A stretch of 64,000 nt of DNA from Anagrus nilaparvatae (GCA_022575985.1 JAKSXM010000107.1:4960001-5024000); one strand, 5' to 3'. Shown: positions 24,540 to 35,682, counted from the stretch's first letter. A program made the numbers and translations. Notes: generated from the sequence alone by a model not told the origin.

Positions 24540-25075
24540 TTGCGTCAGCCTGAATACTTGACTCACATATTCAAAAAGTACGTTCCCAAAGAGACAGCCA
24601 GAGGTGAGTTAATAACACGTGAATTAGAAACCCCTGAACTTGAAAAATGGCATGGTGACTGCTCATTCCAAGTGCAAGGCTCAAAAAGCTGGAATTCTCT
24701 CCCTTCATCAATACGATTCCTCCCTTCACCTAATTCTTTTAAGGCAGGTTTATTAAAGTACTTAAAAAGTTCTAGTCATACATACAAAGACTCAGTCTTT
24801 TAATAGTGTTTTATCAGGACTTAATGCATTAATGTTATTTGAAATTTAATATTTCCTTATTTTTCCTGTTACTATTGACTGTTTTACTCACTGTTGCCAT
24901 GATATTACTAAAATTGTTTCACTTTATTTGATATAATTATGTTATACTATGTTATTAATAAATTATTGTATAGTTACATTTATATTTTTACAAATTTTAT
25001 AAATATATTGTTATAATTATGTATCATATTTTGTTCTGGACAAATAAATAATATTTACATTTACATTTACATTTT
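24540..25075 (+). pseudogene. 5'-truncated LINE tail
   Basis: An open frame to 24,803 reads CSFQVQGSKSWNSLPSSIRF then PNSFKAGLLKYLKSS. This Trp-Asn-Ser-Leu-Pro phrase followed by a short helix is common at the C-terminus of non-LTR retrotransposon ORF2 proteins. A 3' UTR follows, ending in a short (TTTACA) array at 25,052-25,072, a typical LINE tail. There is no RT domain left, and no start codon. Family level (Jockey/CR1-like) is a guess. Confidence 0.5.
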
Positions 25076-25314
25076 TTCTAACAGGAACAGCTGCGCTCTA
25101 CCCGTCTTTGACGGTATCCAGTATGTTTGCTAAATGTCAACATAAATAAACAACTAATTAACAAAAATTTCAATTAATGTTTAGATAAATTGTAACAGGG
25201 TGAAATCCGGTTACATGGAATTTATAATTTATTAGCAATTTTTAAATAAATCTATTATTTCATAAAAATAATAAGATTTATAAATTCGAATTTTCGTTAG
25301 TTTTGTGACATAAA

Positions 25315-25506
25315 ATGCCACCAATAAGGCATTTTCACGTGATCGATTCTCTGAGCCAATCAGAATTCGACACTTTTGGAGAAGAACAGAGTTCTTCATC
25401 TATATCAGGCCGCGACGCCATTCCCACTGTGGACTCCGGACGAGTGACACGCAGTCGTTGCTCGCTCCGTAAAATAATATGTGTTAACACCAAGTTTAAA
25501 TTCTAA
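25315..25506 (+). CDS. Unrecognised short ORF, possible first exon
   Basis: An ATG opens 63 codons (MPPIRHFHVIDSLSQSEFDT...) in a patch clearly less AT-rich than its surroundings. A plausible donor follows (CTCCGTAAAAT near 25,469), after which the coding character is lost. It could be a first exon of a host gene or of a transposon. No family is recognised and no partner exon was found. Confidence 0.25.
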   Translation: MPPIRHFHVIDSLSQSEFDTFGEEQSSSSISGRDAIPTVDSGRVTRSRCSLRKIICVNTKFKF

Positions 25507-25509
25507 ATA

Positions 25510-26488
25510 TTTTATAATTTACAGACTTTCAAAGAAAGCAAACTAATTATAATTTTGTGATTAATTAATAACTTATTTGTGTGAATAAATAATATTTGTG
25601 ACGTCATATCTATATTTTGGACTACGAGAAAGGCACCGCCACCATCAGGTATATTCGGAAGGAGAGATCTTCAGACACCGATCGGATATTATTTGGTAAA
25701 ACAAGATAATTATGTTAAATTACCAACGATGTGTGTGTGTTCTTTCGCGTATTTAGTTAATTCAGTTTTTAGTTACTATTAGTTATAAGTATGGTTTTAG
25801 CTTTATAATTTTGTGTAATTAAAGTTGTGGAAAGACGCCCGAGATCGTCTCAATGCTCTCCCTTTTTTCAATATAGTGACCATTGTTTTCGTGTTTTTGA
25901 GTTGTTTAATTTTGTCATTTCTTTCTTATTTAGTTATTCAAAATTTCTAGATTTTAATAAATCTAGTGGCGCTCAACTTTATGTTCATTCCGGAAATTAG
26001 AATAATAATCAATACTTTCTGTAAATAAAATAAACTTATAATTTTCATTTCAAATAAATAATTTTCATTATTTGTATATAAAATTTGACTACATTTATTT
26101 TATTATAAAATTTATTTCATTTCTGTATTTCCCGGAATTTCAGGTTTGTTATTTTTATTATTTTATTTTGTTTAACCCTTTTAAAATAACCTCGGTCACA
26201 AAATATAGCTTAATATAATTTATATTATCACATAGTAAAAATTAATGTTATCTATATATAACTTAATAAATACGCAAAACGAGATAAAATTTAAAAAAAA
26301 TATTAAAACTTATATAAACATAAAAATAAAATCCGTCAAACTAATCGTCTTCTGAAAACTATAGAATGGGAGAATATCTTGATAATATTACATTGAATCC
26401 AGAAAAAACATGAAGTGATGATTAAATAAAGTATGGAAAATAACAGAACACATGATTTCGCTTGGGACAATGTGACATTTTACAAACA
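25510..26488. other. No gene seen
   Basis: AT-rich sequence between the orphan ORF and the LTR-like element. A less AT-rich patch at 25,620-25,690 has no sustained frame. Confidence 0.4.
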
Positions 26489-26853
26489 GTACTGTGGGAT
26501 TGGTTAGGGCCTCGAAATGATTTAAACACTTTTATTTATATTGCATAATTAATAACACGCATTTATTAGAATACTAGACAAGACTCTGACATAACTGAGA
26601 CTCTATGTAGCACTACACGACTCTTACATGCTTTTATATATTTTAATCGCCCTTCTGGATACTTCTATTCCCGAACAATCTATATACATTTTTTTTTTTT
26701 TTTTTTTTTTTTTATTATTAGAGCTTTCAACTTTTACATATAAAGAAAAGTTATTTAGCTGATACATTGTTATATTACAGTTTTGTCATGCAATATTTCA
26801 TTTTACAATTTTATTACAAATTTACTTATTAAATACCATCTTCTCTTTTTTTT

Positions 26854-27816
26854 TTATACATTTAAATTACAGTTTTGCAAAAAGTTAAATATTTTTTTTA
26901 TAAATATGCTATTTGGTTCACATAGAAATATCTTTATATCAAATGGAGGAAATTTGCAATATTTTGACAGCTCATTGTACAATTTTCTTCTCTGATTATT
27001 AAATAAATCACATTGCCAGAGGATGTGATTAATGTCCTGTGTATCATAACCGCAGGTGCACGCAGAACTATCTGTAATTTTTATTTTGTAAAGTGAGGCA
27101 TTTAAATTGGAATGTCCAGATCTTAATCTATTTACTGTCGTGATTAGATTTCTCGGTAATGAGCTATCAATGAACCACGGTTTCGGAATATCTTTATAGT
27201 ATATTTCAAAATAGACTTTCCCTTTCGTTTCCCCCTCTTTTTTTATTTGATCATTATTTTTGTTTTTGAATTTTTTTTTAAAATATGCATAAAAGTCAGT
27301 ATGTGGTATAAGAATATTACTAGGATTGTCTTCAGTAGCTTGCTTTGCCAATTCAACAACCTTTTCATTGCCAGGTATACCGACATGTGCTGGTATCCAT
27401 ACAATTTGCAAACTGTCGTCATCAAATAGTCTTAAGAGCTCTTTTATTTTATATATATACAAGTTGATTTTTACATCAAAGTTACGCGTATTTAAAGTTT
27501 CCAGCACGCTTAGTGAATCTGTGTAAATAACATACTTATGCCCGCAATTCTTTTTTGCAAATTTTAAAGCTTCTAATATGGCGAAGCATTCAGCAGTATA
27601 TATTGATGCGTATTTCGGTAGGCTTTTTTTAAATTCGAAATTAAATTTCGGAATATATACCCCTGAACCCACTGATTTCCCTCTCTCCGTTTTGCTAATA
27701 TCAGTATAAATTTCTATACAATTACCGTTTAATGATTTTTTTTCAATGTTCTTTTTTATAACACTATCTTTTATATCCCTATTAATCGTGGATATTTTAG
27801 TATCGAAATTTTCCAC
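26854..27816 (-). pseudogene. LINE ORF2 part 3: RNase H domain
   Basis: Contains CIEIYTDISKTERGKSVGSG (first catalytic Asp), YTAECFAILEALKFA (Glu), YVIYTDSLSVLETL (Asp) and IVWIPAHVGIPGNEKVVELA. In the last block the usual fourth acidic residue is replaced by Val, so the active site is probably damaged. A Cys/His tail follows (SSACTCGYDTQDINHILWQC), usual in I-type LINEs. Confidence 0.85.
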
Positions 27817-27905
27817 GCTTATATGATATTCATATTTATATATATTTAATTTTTGATTCTTTTTAATAAAACTTCTTATACCATATACTTCTTCAATGCA
27901 CTCTT

Positions 27906-28595
27906 CTAAAATACCCCTTTTTTTTTATTACTACTTATAATTTTACTATAAAAATATTCATTAATAATTTTAGCTGTTTTACTACTACTGTTTGTTATAT
28001 TTTTTAATACATATTTACAGCACAACAATTTAGATCTTTCTTCAAATAATAAAATTTTTGATTCTGCAATACTAACATTATTTGGGGTGCTTCTTCTATA
28101 TCCTAGAGCTAGTTTTATGCAATAGTTTTGAATTCTTTCCAGAACTTTTTTCTTTTTCTTAGTTTTAGGATAATAAATAAAGCTTGCATAGTCCATAATA
28201 GATCTAACAAAACTTTTATAAAATGAGAGAAGCGTATTTTGGTGGGATCCCCACCACGTTCTCCTTAAAAATTTAATAATGTTAGTTGCACGATTAGTTT
28301 TTTCTTGCACATATGCAATATGTTTTTCAAAACTTAGTTCATAGTCAAACATAACACCTAAAAATTTTGCTGAATGAGCAGATTTGATCTCAGTATTATC
28401 AATTAATAATGTTGTTTCTGCTGGTTTTATTTTATTTTTATTGAAATGCATAAATACTGTTTTATCTACCGATAATTCTAACCCTAATTCGTTTAAATTA
28501 TTATTTATTGTCGTTAGGGCATTTTCGAGTAAATTAATATCATCACTATAGTTATCAGTTTTAAGGTATACTGCAATATCATCAGCATATTGCAA
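27906..28595 (-). pseudogene. LINE ORF2 part 2: RT catalytic core (YADD) and thumb
   Basis: Continues part 1 in another frame. LLQYADDIAVYLKTDN is the RT catalytic box, followed by KTVFMHFNKNK and KFLGVMFDYELSFEKHI, the thumb region of non-LTR reverse transcriptases. It ends prematurely at an A-rich run near 27,922 (SSNKKKGVF), after which the RNase H frame takes over. The frame break suggests a dead copy. Confidence 0.85.
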
Positions 28596-28693
28596 TAATG
28601 AAACTCTTGCATTAATATTTTTTTCAATTTTATATGTATACAGTATATATAAAAGTGGACTAAAAACCCCACCTTGTGGAACTCCTCTATTTA

Positions 28694-30064
28694 CTATTCT
28701 AGGTTTGTTCTAGGGTTATATTCAGTGTAAATAAATCTTTCATACGTTAGAAATTTAATAAGTTCTAAAATCTTTTGAGAACAGCCAATATCTGCTAAAA
28801 TTTTTAAAAGTATATCTGATTGTACATAATTAAAAGCACCTTTGACATCCAAAAAAGCACATAGCACATCATCTTTTTTGTCAAAAGCTCTTTCAATTTC
28901 TAATGTGAGTGCTGCTAAATTGTCATTAGTGGATAAACCTTTTCTAAAACCTATCTGCGAGTCTGGTATAATATTATTATGCTCGAACCACCATCTTAAT
29001 CTATTAGTATTCATTAATTCAAAAAGTTTACAAACGCATGACGTTAGGGCAAGCTGTCTTAAACCACTGGCATTAGGTTTTTGTACAAAATGTATATATA
29101 TGTTTTTCCAACCGTCCGGATAAGAATTATTTTTAAACATATCGTTATATATATCAAGTAATAATAGATGATATTTTATGGGAACATTTCTTAGCAACTC
29201 GTAATTAATTCCATCCATACCAGGTGAGGAGTTAGAACCCCTTGATTTAAGTGCAATATTAAACTCTGTATATGTGAAAGGGCTATCAAAAAATTCATTC
29301 TCTTCACATTTTGGTAACCAATTTGGCTTAGTTGGGACCCAGGCTGGGCATAATTTGTCTAAAGATTCAAGGGCCTTTTCCCTTTTTTCCCTTTTATTAG
29401 TAATATTATTAGAAGGTAATTTGACCCATTTATTTTTAAAAATTTTAGTTTTCTCCCAAGTATAACTTAAGTTTGCCTGTAAATTTACTGTTTCTGCAAA
29501 TTTTCTATAAGATTCTCTTTTTTTACTTTTAAACATTTTTTTTGCCATAGCCACTATTTTTTTATATTCAATTAAATCATCAAGTTCTTTTGAAAATTCC
29601 CATTTTTTAAAGGCAGCTTGTCTTTTTCTTTTGATTTTATCACAGTCTGTGTCCCACCATGCTACCGGATTTCTATATTCTTTACTGGAAACTTTTCTTT
29701 TTTTGGGGGTATTTTTAACCACGGCATTTTCAATGTTTTTGATAAAAAAATTATATTTTTCTTTTGGCGAGAGCTGATTATATTCATAAGTAAAAAATTG
29801 ATCATATTCCTCATTCAGCAAAATTTGTACATTTTCCCAATTTGTTTTTTTTGAATTTATTTTAAAACTTTTTTTTATGTAATAATATTTTTCAGTGAAA
29901 ATGCTTATAATGATGGGATAGTGATCCGAGCCACACGTTTCTTTATATATTTTAACATCTACATATTGTGCGAGATCATTATTTGTTAGAACTAGATCAA
30001 TATTAGATTTATTCCCAGTACTAAATAGCATTCTTTTTAGGAAATTAACGACAAAACAAAACAC
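28694..30064 (-). pseudogene. LINE ORF2 part 1: endonuclease C-terminus and RT N-half
   Basis: The frame opens inside the endonuclease (TGNKSNIDLVLTN, then CGSDHYPII, the conserved SDH signature). It continues through RT motifs (SSPGMDGINYELL, FRKGLSTNDNLAAL, AFLDVKGAFNYV). It then breaks near 28,700, where CCTAGAACAAA/CCTAGAATA looks like an 11 bp imperfect duplication. The protein N-terminus and ORF1 are missing, consistent with 5' truncation. Confidence 0.85.
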
Positions 30065-30311
30065 TCGAAGCTTCTATACATTAGAATATTACATCTGTTA
30101 AACTCTACATGACTCTAGAAAGATCTCGCTATAAGTATTACATAAAACACCATATGACCCGAAACATCTTATAAACAAACACATTTTCTAGAAAGATAAA
30201 ATACGCAACTGAAACATTCTAAAACTTTACAAAATCTCAAATAATACTATTTATTAAAATACAATAATCAAATTAACAATTATCTCCAGGTTGACCCGAA
30301 TCCCACAGTAC

Positions 30312-31625
30312 ATAATAGTGATTGTAAATAAACTCCTTAAAGGATACAAAGTGATTCCTTAATCAATTTAATAATTAAACTTCATTGACATTACCTTACT
30401 TCTCAAAAACGCTGCCAAGTAATAGGAACTATGGTTCCTCATTAACAATAACAAAATATTCTTAATAGTCTATTTTACTTAAAATTAGTAAAATCGATAA
30501 TTCTATAAATATTAGTACACTCGGCCCAATTAATGGCGTCCCCATTTTTTATAATTATATGGTTTAATAGGGTTTGAAATTTTTGGAGTATATTTTTTTT
30601 AATTTTTAAGGTAAAAACATGAGTTTATATTTGAATTTTAATAAAATATCATTTTTTAAATTAATTTTAGCACATTTTGGCCGCCAAATAGGGTACAAAA
30701 AGGCATGTTTATGATGTTTCTACCCTTTTTACACCTTTTCCGAAGGGTTGTACACCATAAAAGACCATTAAACTGAATACACAATAAGATTTTGGAATAG
30801 AAAACAATTAATTTTTTTATTTTTTATAAAAATTTAACCTGAAAAAACTCAAAAGGCACATTTTGGCCGAGCCGGCGGTAATCGGTTAATACTTTTATAG
30901 AAATAAATTAGGTACTACGTACAAAAAGAAAAAAATATTGCTATTATTTTTATTTTTTTACGTAAAAAATGTTGATCAAAAAAAAGAAAAATTAAGTTTC
31001 AGGTACAAAAAATGGATTATAAAGGATATTTCTAAAATTAGACAGAAAAAAATGACGTACTACTTTTAAAAAGGAAAAAAATATTGCTGTTTTATGTATT
31101 TTTTTATGCAAAAAGTTTTGAGAAAAAAATTTTCAAAAAATTAAGTATCCGATTCGTTTGTAAAAAGTAGTTTGAGATTTTTTGATAAAAAAATTCTTGG
31201 AAAAAAAATTAGGTCTCAACACAATAATAAAAATAAAAATGATATTTTATTGACCAGAATATTGGAGCTGAACTTAAATTTTTATTTACATACTGTTTTT
31301 AAAAATTTGTTTTTTAGCTTCCTGGAGTCTCAAAACGTGCTTATTTGCCAAAAAATCAAATTTTTTTTTCACCTATCACAATGGTTCCTCTATGAGGAAC
31401 CAAATAATAAAATTAAATGAATTTTAATTTCTCTGTTTTTAACATGAATTTTTATTTTATTCTTTAAAATTAATTTTAATTAACCAAAATTAACTAAAGG
31501 GGTGGAAATATTTTTTTTCTCTCAATCAACTTAAAATCGGCATCAACGTATTTTTTTATTGCTGAAATTGCCCAAAAAATACCAAAAATTATTTTATACT
31601 TTAATTAGGAGAAAAACAATTTTTT
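30312..31625. other. No gene seen; dispersed repeat
   Basis: 30,880-31,420 is a third diverged copy of the repeat found at 4.54-5.57 and 17.08-17.35 kb (phrases 'ggtactacgtacaaaaag', 'ttttcaaaaaattaagtat'). The rest is AT-rich. Confidence 0.45.
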
Positions 31626-31629
31626 ATGA

Positions 31630-33050
31630 ATAATTGGAATAATCATTCCAGGTTGAAGCGGATACCCTGGAGGTATAATTTTTCATTTTCCGCACGAATA
31701 TATTTTCCGATTTTCTAAGATGGCGGCCCGATAAATTTGAAAAAATGAACTTTTAACTTTACAAGGGGATTTTTTAGGTCAAGAAAAACAAATATTCGGT
31801 AGAAAATATCCAATTTTTCAACCCTAAATATTTCCTGATTTTCCAAGATGGCGGACCAAAAAACTTGAAAAAATAAACTTTATTAACTATACAAGGGGAT
31901 TTTTTAGGGCAAAAAAAAAGAATATTCGACAGAAAATATCCAGTTTTTTAACCTAAAAAATTTTCCAATTTGCCGATTTAGCGGATCCGATTTTCCAAGA
32001 GCGGACCAAGAAAATTGAAAAATGAACTTTTAACTTTACAAAGGGGGTTTTTAGAACAAAAAAAAACGAATATTCGGTAGAAAATATCCACTTTCTTGGC
32101 CTAAAAAATTTTCCGATTTTTCAATATAACGAACCGAAAAACTCAAAAAATGAATTTTTAACATTACAAGGGCGTTAAAAACACAAAATGTCGAATATAA
32201 AACATAAAACATGATAGAATAAGGACTTTTAAGATGAGAATAATCAATCCAGGTAGAAGCAGATACCCTGGGGGTAAAATTTTTCATTTTCCACAAAAGT
32301 ATATTTTCCGATTTTCCAAAATGGCGGCCCGATAAATTAAAAAAAATGAACTTTTAACTTTACAAAGGGATTTTTTAGGTCATGAAAAACAAATATTCGG
32401 TAGAAAATATCCAATTTTTCAACCCTAAATATTTCCCGATTTTCCAAGATGGCGGACCAAAACACTTGAAAAAATAAACTTTTTTAACTTTACAAGGGGA
32501 TTTTTGAGGGCAAAATAATGAATATTCGACAGAAAATATCCAGTTTTTAAACCTAAAAATTTTTCCGATTTTCCGATTTAGCGGACCCGATTTTCTAAGG
32601 TAGCGGACCAAGAAAATTGAAAAAATGAATTTTTAACTTTACAAAGTGGGTTTTTAGGACAAAAAAAACAAATATTCGGTTGAAAATATCCAATTTCTTG
32701 GCCTAAAAAATTTTCCGATTTTTCAATATAACGAACCGAAAAACTCAAAAAATGAATTTTTAACATTACAAGTGCGTTAAAAACACAAAATGTCGAATAT
32801 AAAACATAAAACATGATAGAATAAGGACTTTTAAGATGAAAATAATCAATCCAGGTAGAAGCAGATACCCTAGGGGAAAAATTTTTCATTTTCCACACAA
32901 GTATATTTTCCGATTTTCCAAGATGGCGGCCCGATAAATTTGAAAAAATGAACTGTTAACTTTACAAGGGGGTTTTTTAGGACAAAAAAAACGAATATTC
33001 GGTGGAAAATATTCAGTTTTTTAACCTAAAAAATTTTCCGATTTTCCTAT
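31630..33050. repeat. Higher-order satellite-like tandem array (period about 603 bp)
   Basis: The phrase CCAGGTAGAAGCAGATACCC recurs at about 31,650, 32,250 and 32,852, a period of about 603 bp. Each unit is built of ~120 bp sub-repeats carrying AAGATGGCGG, TGAACTTTTAAC, ACAAGGGG and AATATTCGGTAGAAAATAT. About 2.3 higher-order copies are present, ending abruptly at the helicase fragment. Confidence 0.8.
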
Positions 33051-33072
33051 AACCAGTATACAAAACAGTACT

Positions 33073-34410
33073 ATGACAGCAAATAGTATAAAAAGAGATA
33101 TAATACAAGGCAAAGCTGGTTCTGGTAAAAGCACAATATTCAAAGAAATGGTTAGGAGGATTACATCAATTTTCGGAGAAGATTCGGTTAAAGTAGCGGC
33201 ATCAACACGTATGGGAGCAGTTAACATAGACAAACATTACATTATTTGCTACGATTACCTTTAGACTATAAGTTATTTTCTAAATTAGAAAATCAAAATG
33301 CAAAAAAATTTCAAACGGATTTGAACGATTTGAAATTTTTAATAATAGATGAGATGTCTTTGATCGGTTTAAGAACTTTATTTCAGATAGAATCACGATG
33401 TCGAGAAATACTTGCTAATGAAATTGATGAACCTTTTGGCGGAATCATAATTTACTTACTTGGAGATTACAATCAATTGACACCAGTTGGAGACACAGCA
33501 GTATTTAGTGAACTAACAGACAATTTACAAACACAAGGAAGAATAATTTTTAAACAATTCCAAAAGTATTATTGTCTCCAAAACGCATTTAGACAAAAGG
33601 GTAATCATACCCCTTACTCACAATTGCTTGATGAAATAGCAAATGCACAGTTATCTCAACATAATTATATCTTGTTATATAACCGAAGAGAGACAGTTAT
33701 CCCCAAAGAAAAATTAGACAATTTCCAAAACGCAATTCATTTGTTTCCAACGTGTGCACAAGTTGAAAAACATAATGAAACATTTTTGAAAAATACGGGA
33801 CACCCAGTTGCACGAATAATTTCCACAAACACACCAAATATTGCCATGCGTTGCTCAGACGAAAAAGCAACAGGATTACAAAGATATTATACTTGTCAAA
33901 AAATTGTAGAATAATGTTACGTACGAATTTATGGGTAGCAGGTGGATTAACAAATGGGAGCTTAGGATACATAAGGGAAATAATATATGCTGATAATGAA
34001 TCACCACCACAATTACCTCAAGTATTAATGGTTGAATTTGACAATTACAAGGGACCATTTTTATATAAAAATTATTTCCCAATTATTCCTGTAGAAAGAA
34101 CTTGGAAACATGACAATATTCTATGCAGTCGCACACAATTTTCAATTATGTTATCATATGCTCTAACTATTCATAAATCTCAAGGCCAAACATTAGATAA
34201 AATTTTCTTACACATAGGGGACACGGAAAGACAATTAGGTATCACGTACGTCGGCTTAAGTTGAGTTAAGTCAATTAATGATGTAATTCTAATAAAAGGT
34301 TATAATAAATATCGTTTTTACTCGATGCGAATTTCTTTATCTTTTAAAGTGAAACAAGCTTTCATTCAATCGGAATCATTAAACAAAATTAATAAAGCAA
34401 TTAAAGAATA
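33073..34410 (+). pseudogene. Pif1-like helicase fragment, frameshifted
   Basis: A superfamily 1B helicase. Visible motifs in order: IIQGKAGSGKST (Walker A), FLIIDEMSLIG (Walker B/DExx), YLLGDYNQLTPVGD (motif III), LQNAFRQ (motif IV), NLWVAGGLTNGSLGYI, and LTIHKSQGQTLDKI with YVGLS (motifs V-VI). The frame shifts near 33,250 and near 33,885, and a TGA at 34,262 follows YVGLS. Similarity continues to about 34,410. The 5' end abuts the satellite array. Such genes are host Pif1 copies or come from Helitrons or other DNA elements. No Rep domain or Helitron end is seen. It stops 43 bp before the Polinton and lies outside its target duplication. Confidence 0.85.
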
Positions 34411-34447
34411 AAATATTGATTAAAACATTTTTCAAAAACAAATCATA

Positions 34448-34453
34448 TATAAT
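34448..34453. repeat. Target site duplication (left), TATAAT
   Basis: TATAAT directly precedes the left terminus of the Polinton and is repeated exactly at 54,463-54,468. A 6 bp duplication is the Maverick/Polinton norm. Confidence 0.95.
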
Positions 34454-34587
34454 AGTAGATAAGGAAAGGGGGTTATACCCAAGAAAGATACCCAAGAAAG
34501 ATACCCAAGAAAGATACCCAAAAAAGATACCCCAATCTGACGTGCCCCCAGAGGATGATGTACCCCAGAGGTGTGTCGGTAATGTAG
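34454..34587 (+). repeat. Left terminal inverted repeat of Polinton
   Basis: 134 bp, identical in reverse complement to 54,329-54,462. It contains four tandem 13-mers of the form GATACCCAAGAAA (the last reads ..AAAAAA), then GATACCCCAATCTGACGTGC and CAGAGGATGATGTACC. Identity stops sharply after GTAATGTAG. Confidence 0.95.
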
Positions 34588-34647
34588 ATTTGAATTGGTA
34601 AGGTAGGGCCAAGTCGATAATGTAGATTGATGTCGGTAAAAAAATTT

Positions 34648-34732
34648 CGCTGTGGGCAGGGTTCGAACCTGCGCGGGTTTTTGTTAACCCATTGCTCTCG
34701 ATAGCAACCCTTAACCACTTGGATACCACAGC
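34648..34732 (-). tRNA. tRNA-Ser-like (CGA) gene or pseudogene inside the Polinton
   Basis: The minus strand folds as a class II tRNA. A 7 bp acceptor pairs perfectly (GCTGTGG with CCACAGC), with the D-loop AAGTGGTTAA, a long variable arm (GGGTT...AACCC) and a perfect T-arm (GCAGG-TTCGAAC-CCTGC). The anticodon arm is irregular: TTGCT/AGCAA leaves a 6-nt loop ATCGAG around CGA, or an 8-nt loop if shifted. It may therefore be a tRNA pseudogene or a tRNA mimic. It sits 61 bp inside the left inverted repeat. Confidence 0.65.
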
Positions 34733-34861
34733 ATATGTAATAATAGAGCACTAACATGGCCTAAGTAATTAGGTCTTGTTAGTGATCTTTTATGTGTGAA
34801 GGGTGTGGGTAAAAATAAAAAGAATCAAATAGAATTAAAACATTTATTTATATAAATTACA

Positions 34862-35497
34862 TTATTTTTTTGCTTTTTTAATACTTTTAGATTTATTTTG
34901 TACTTTCTTAAGTTTTGGTTTGACTTGAGTTTCCACTTTTAGTTCATTTCTCTTTTGAATTATATTGTAGAAACCATATGAGATGAGTATCATTTCTTTT
35001 TCAATAGGTGTTGTAGCATTTTCTATAATTTTTTTCTCTACATCATCAGGTGAATCATCTGCATTCAATAGTGAAAGAAATTTTTCATAAGCTTCTTTAA
35101 CTTCTGGAATTCTACTACTTATTTGATCGTGATAGTATTCGATAGTTGGATATGCTTTTTGTAGAAGCTTAGCTGACTCAGTTGATAGAGTTATTTTGAA
35201 ACCTTTTTGAGTAAATCTAACCCCATCATAAAAACCAATAAGAGTTTTTGAAATTTTTATTCCTCCATCTAATTCTGGCCAAGTTTTGTTTGGACCTACA
35301 CCCATAGTTATTCCTGTGTGAACATAATCATCTAGATTTATTGAACAAAATTGTTGTAAAGCTTTCAATGAAAATATGGTCTCATTATCCTTTGAATTGT
35401 TTATTGCTGTTATTAACAAATGTACATTTGGAATAATATGTATACCGAGGTGAAGGTCTACACCAGACCCCAATGAAATCGAAATGTTATTAATCAT
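34862..35497 (-). CDS. Unrecognised Polinton protein (211 aa) with spliced leader
   Basis: I do not recognise a family. The start is ATG 35,497, because a good acceptor (TTTTTACAG) lies one base upstream of it and a matching donor (GTAAATAT) at 35,559 defines a 61 bp leader intron. The protein begins MINNISISLGSGVDLHLG, has a central mixed alpha/beta region and ends in a lysine-rich tail (KLKKVQNKSKSIKKAKK), suggesting nucleic-acid binding. The leader starts at a TATA/initiator pair (35,720/35,689) and contains a GTATACAC motif. It is the leftmost gene, next to the inverted repeat, transcribed outwards. Confidence 0.75.
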   Translation of the reverse strand: MINNISISLGSGVDLHLGIHIIPNVHLLITAINNSKDNETIFSLKALQQFCSINLDDYVHTGITMGVGPNKTWPELDGGIKISKTLIGFYDGVRFTQKGFKITLSTESAKLLQKAYPTIEYYHDQISSRIPEVKEAYEKFLSLLNADDSPDDVEKKIIENATTPIEKEMILISYGFYNIIQKRNELKVETQVKPKLKKVQNKSKSIKKAKK

Positions 35498-35498
35498 T

Positions 35499-35559
35499 CT
35501 GTAAAAATAAAAGGTTATAAATATTGAATTTAAAAATAATTTCGAAAAATTATATTTAC
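35499..35559 (-). other. Leader intron of the leftmost Polinton gene
   Basis: A 61 bp GT-AG intron, donor GTAAATAT and acceptor TTTTTACAG, placed so that the start codon is the second to fourth base of the next exon. Confidence 0.6.
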
Positions 35560-35682
35560 TTAATGAAATTGCTCTAGAAGAAGTCAACTTGGTGATTCTG
35601 CAGTTGCTCAAGAAAAAGTCAAGTCGTATACACAACCTGGTGGATTTCCAGAGAGAGCTGTTTACACAAGCCCTGATCAAAG

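Larger units (their letters stand above)
26689..30061 (-). mobile_element. I-clade-like non-LTR retrotransposon, 5'-truncated, with poly(A)
   Basis: Leftward element ending in a 25-nt T run (poly(A) tail) at 26,689-26,713. It encodes the C-terminus of an AP endonuclease, a reverse transcriptase and an RNase H, the combination of I/LOA-type LINEs. TATACAT near both ends is a possible target duplication. It is inserted within the LTR-like element. Confidence 0.85.
26493..30307. mobile_element. Solo-LTR-like element split by a LINE
   Basis: TGTGGGATT at 26,493 is mirrored by AATCCCACA ending at 30,307, and both are flanked by GTAC. TG...CA ends with a 4 bp target duplication are typical of an LTR. 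Without the LINE at 26,689-30,061 the element would be about 440 bp. No internal retroviral gene is present, hence 'solo'. A small DNA transposon with 4 bp duplication is the alternative. Confidence 0.5.

Noticed and set aside
26783..29854. Plus-strand ORFs over the LINE
   Set aside because: They are antisense shadows of the RT and RNase H frames.
31172..32898. ORFs with repeated 'SENFLGQE' wording
   Set aside because: Products of the satellite array; the similarity between them reflects DNA repeats.
33073..34410. Helitron ends around the helicase fragment
   Set aside because: No Rep/HUH motif, 5' TC or 3' hairpin-CTRR end could be placed.
34379..34757. ORFs across the left terminal repeat (and the matching one at 54,246)
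   Set aside because: They are translations of the GATACCC array and of the tRNA-like region, not genes.
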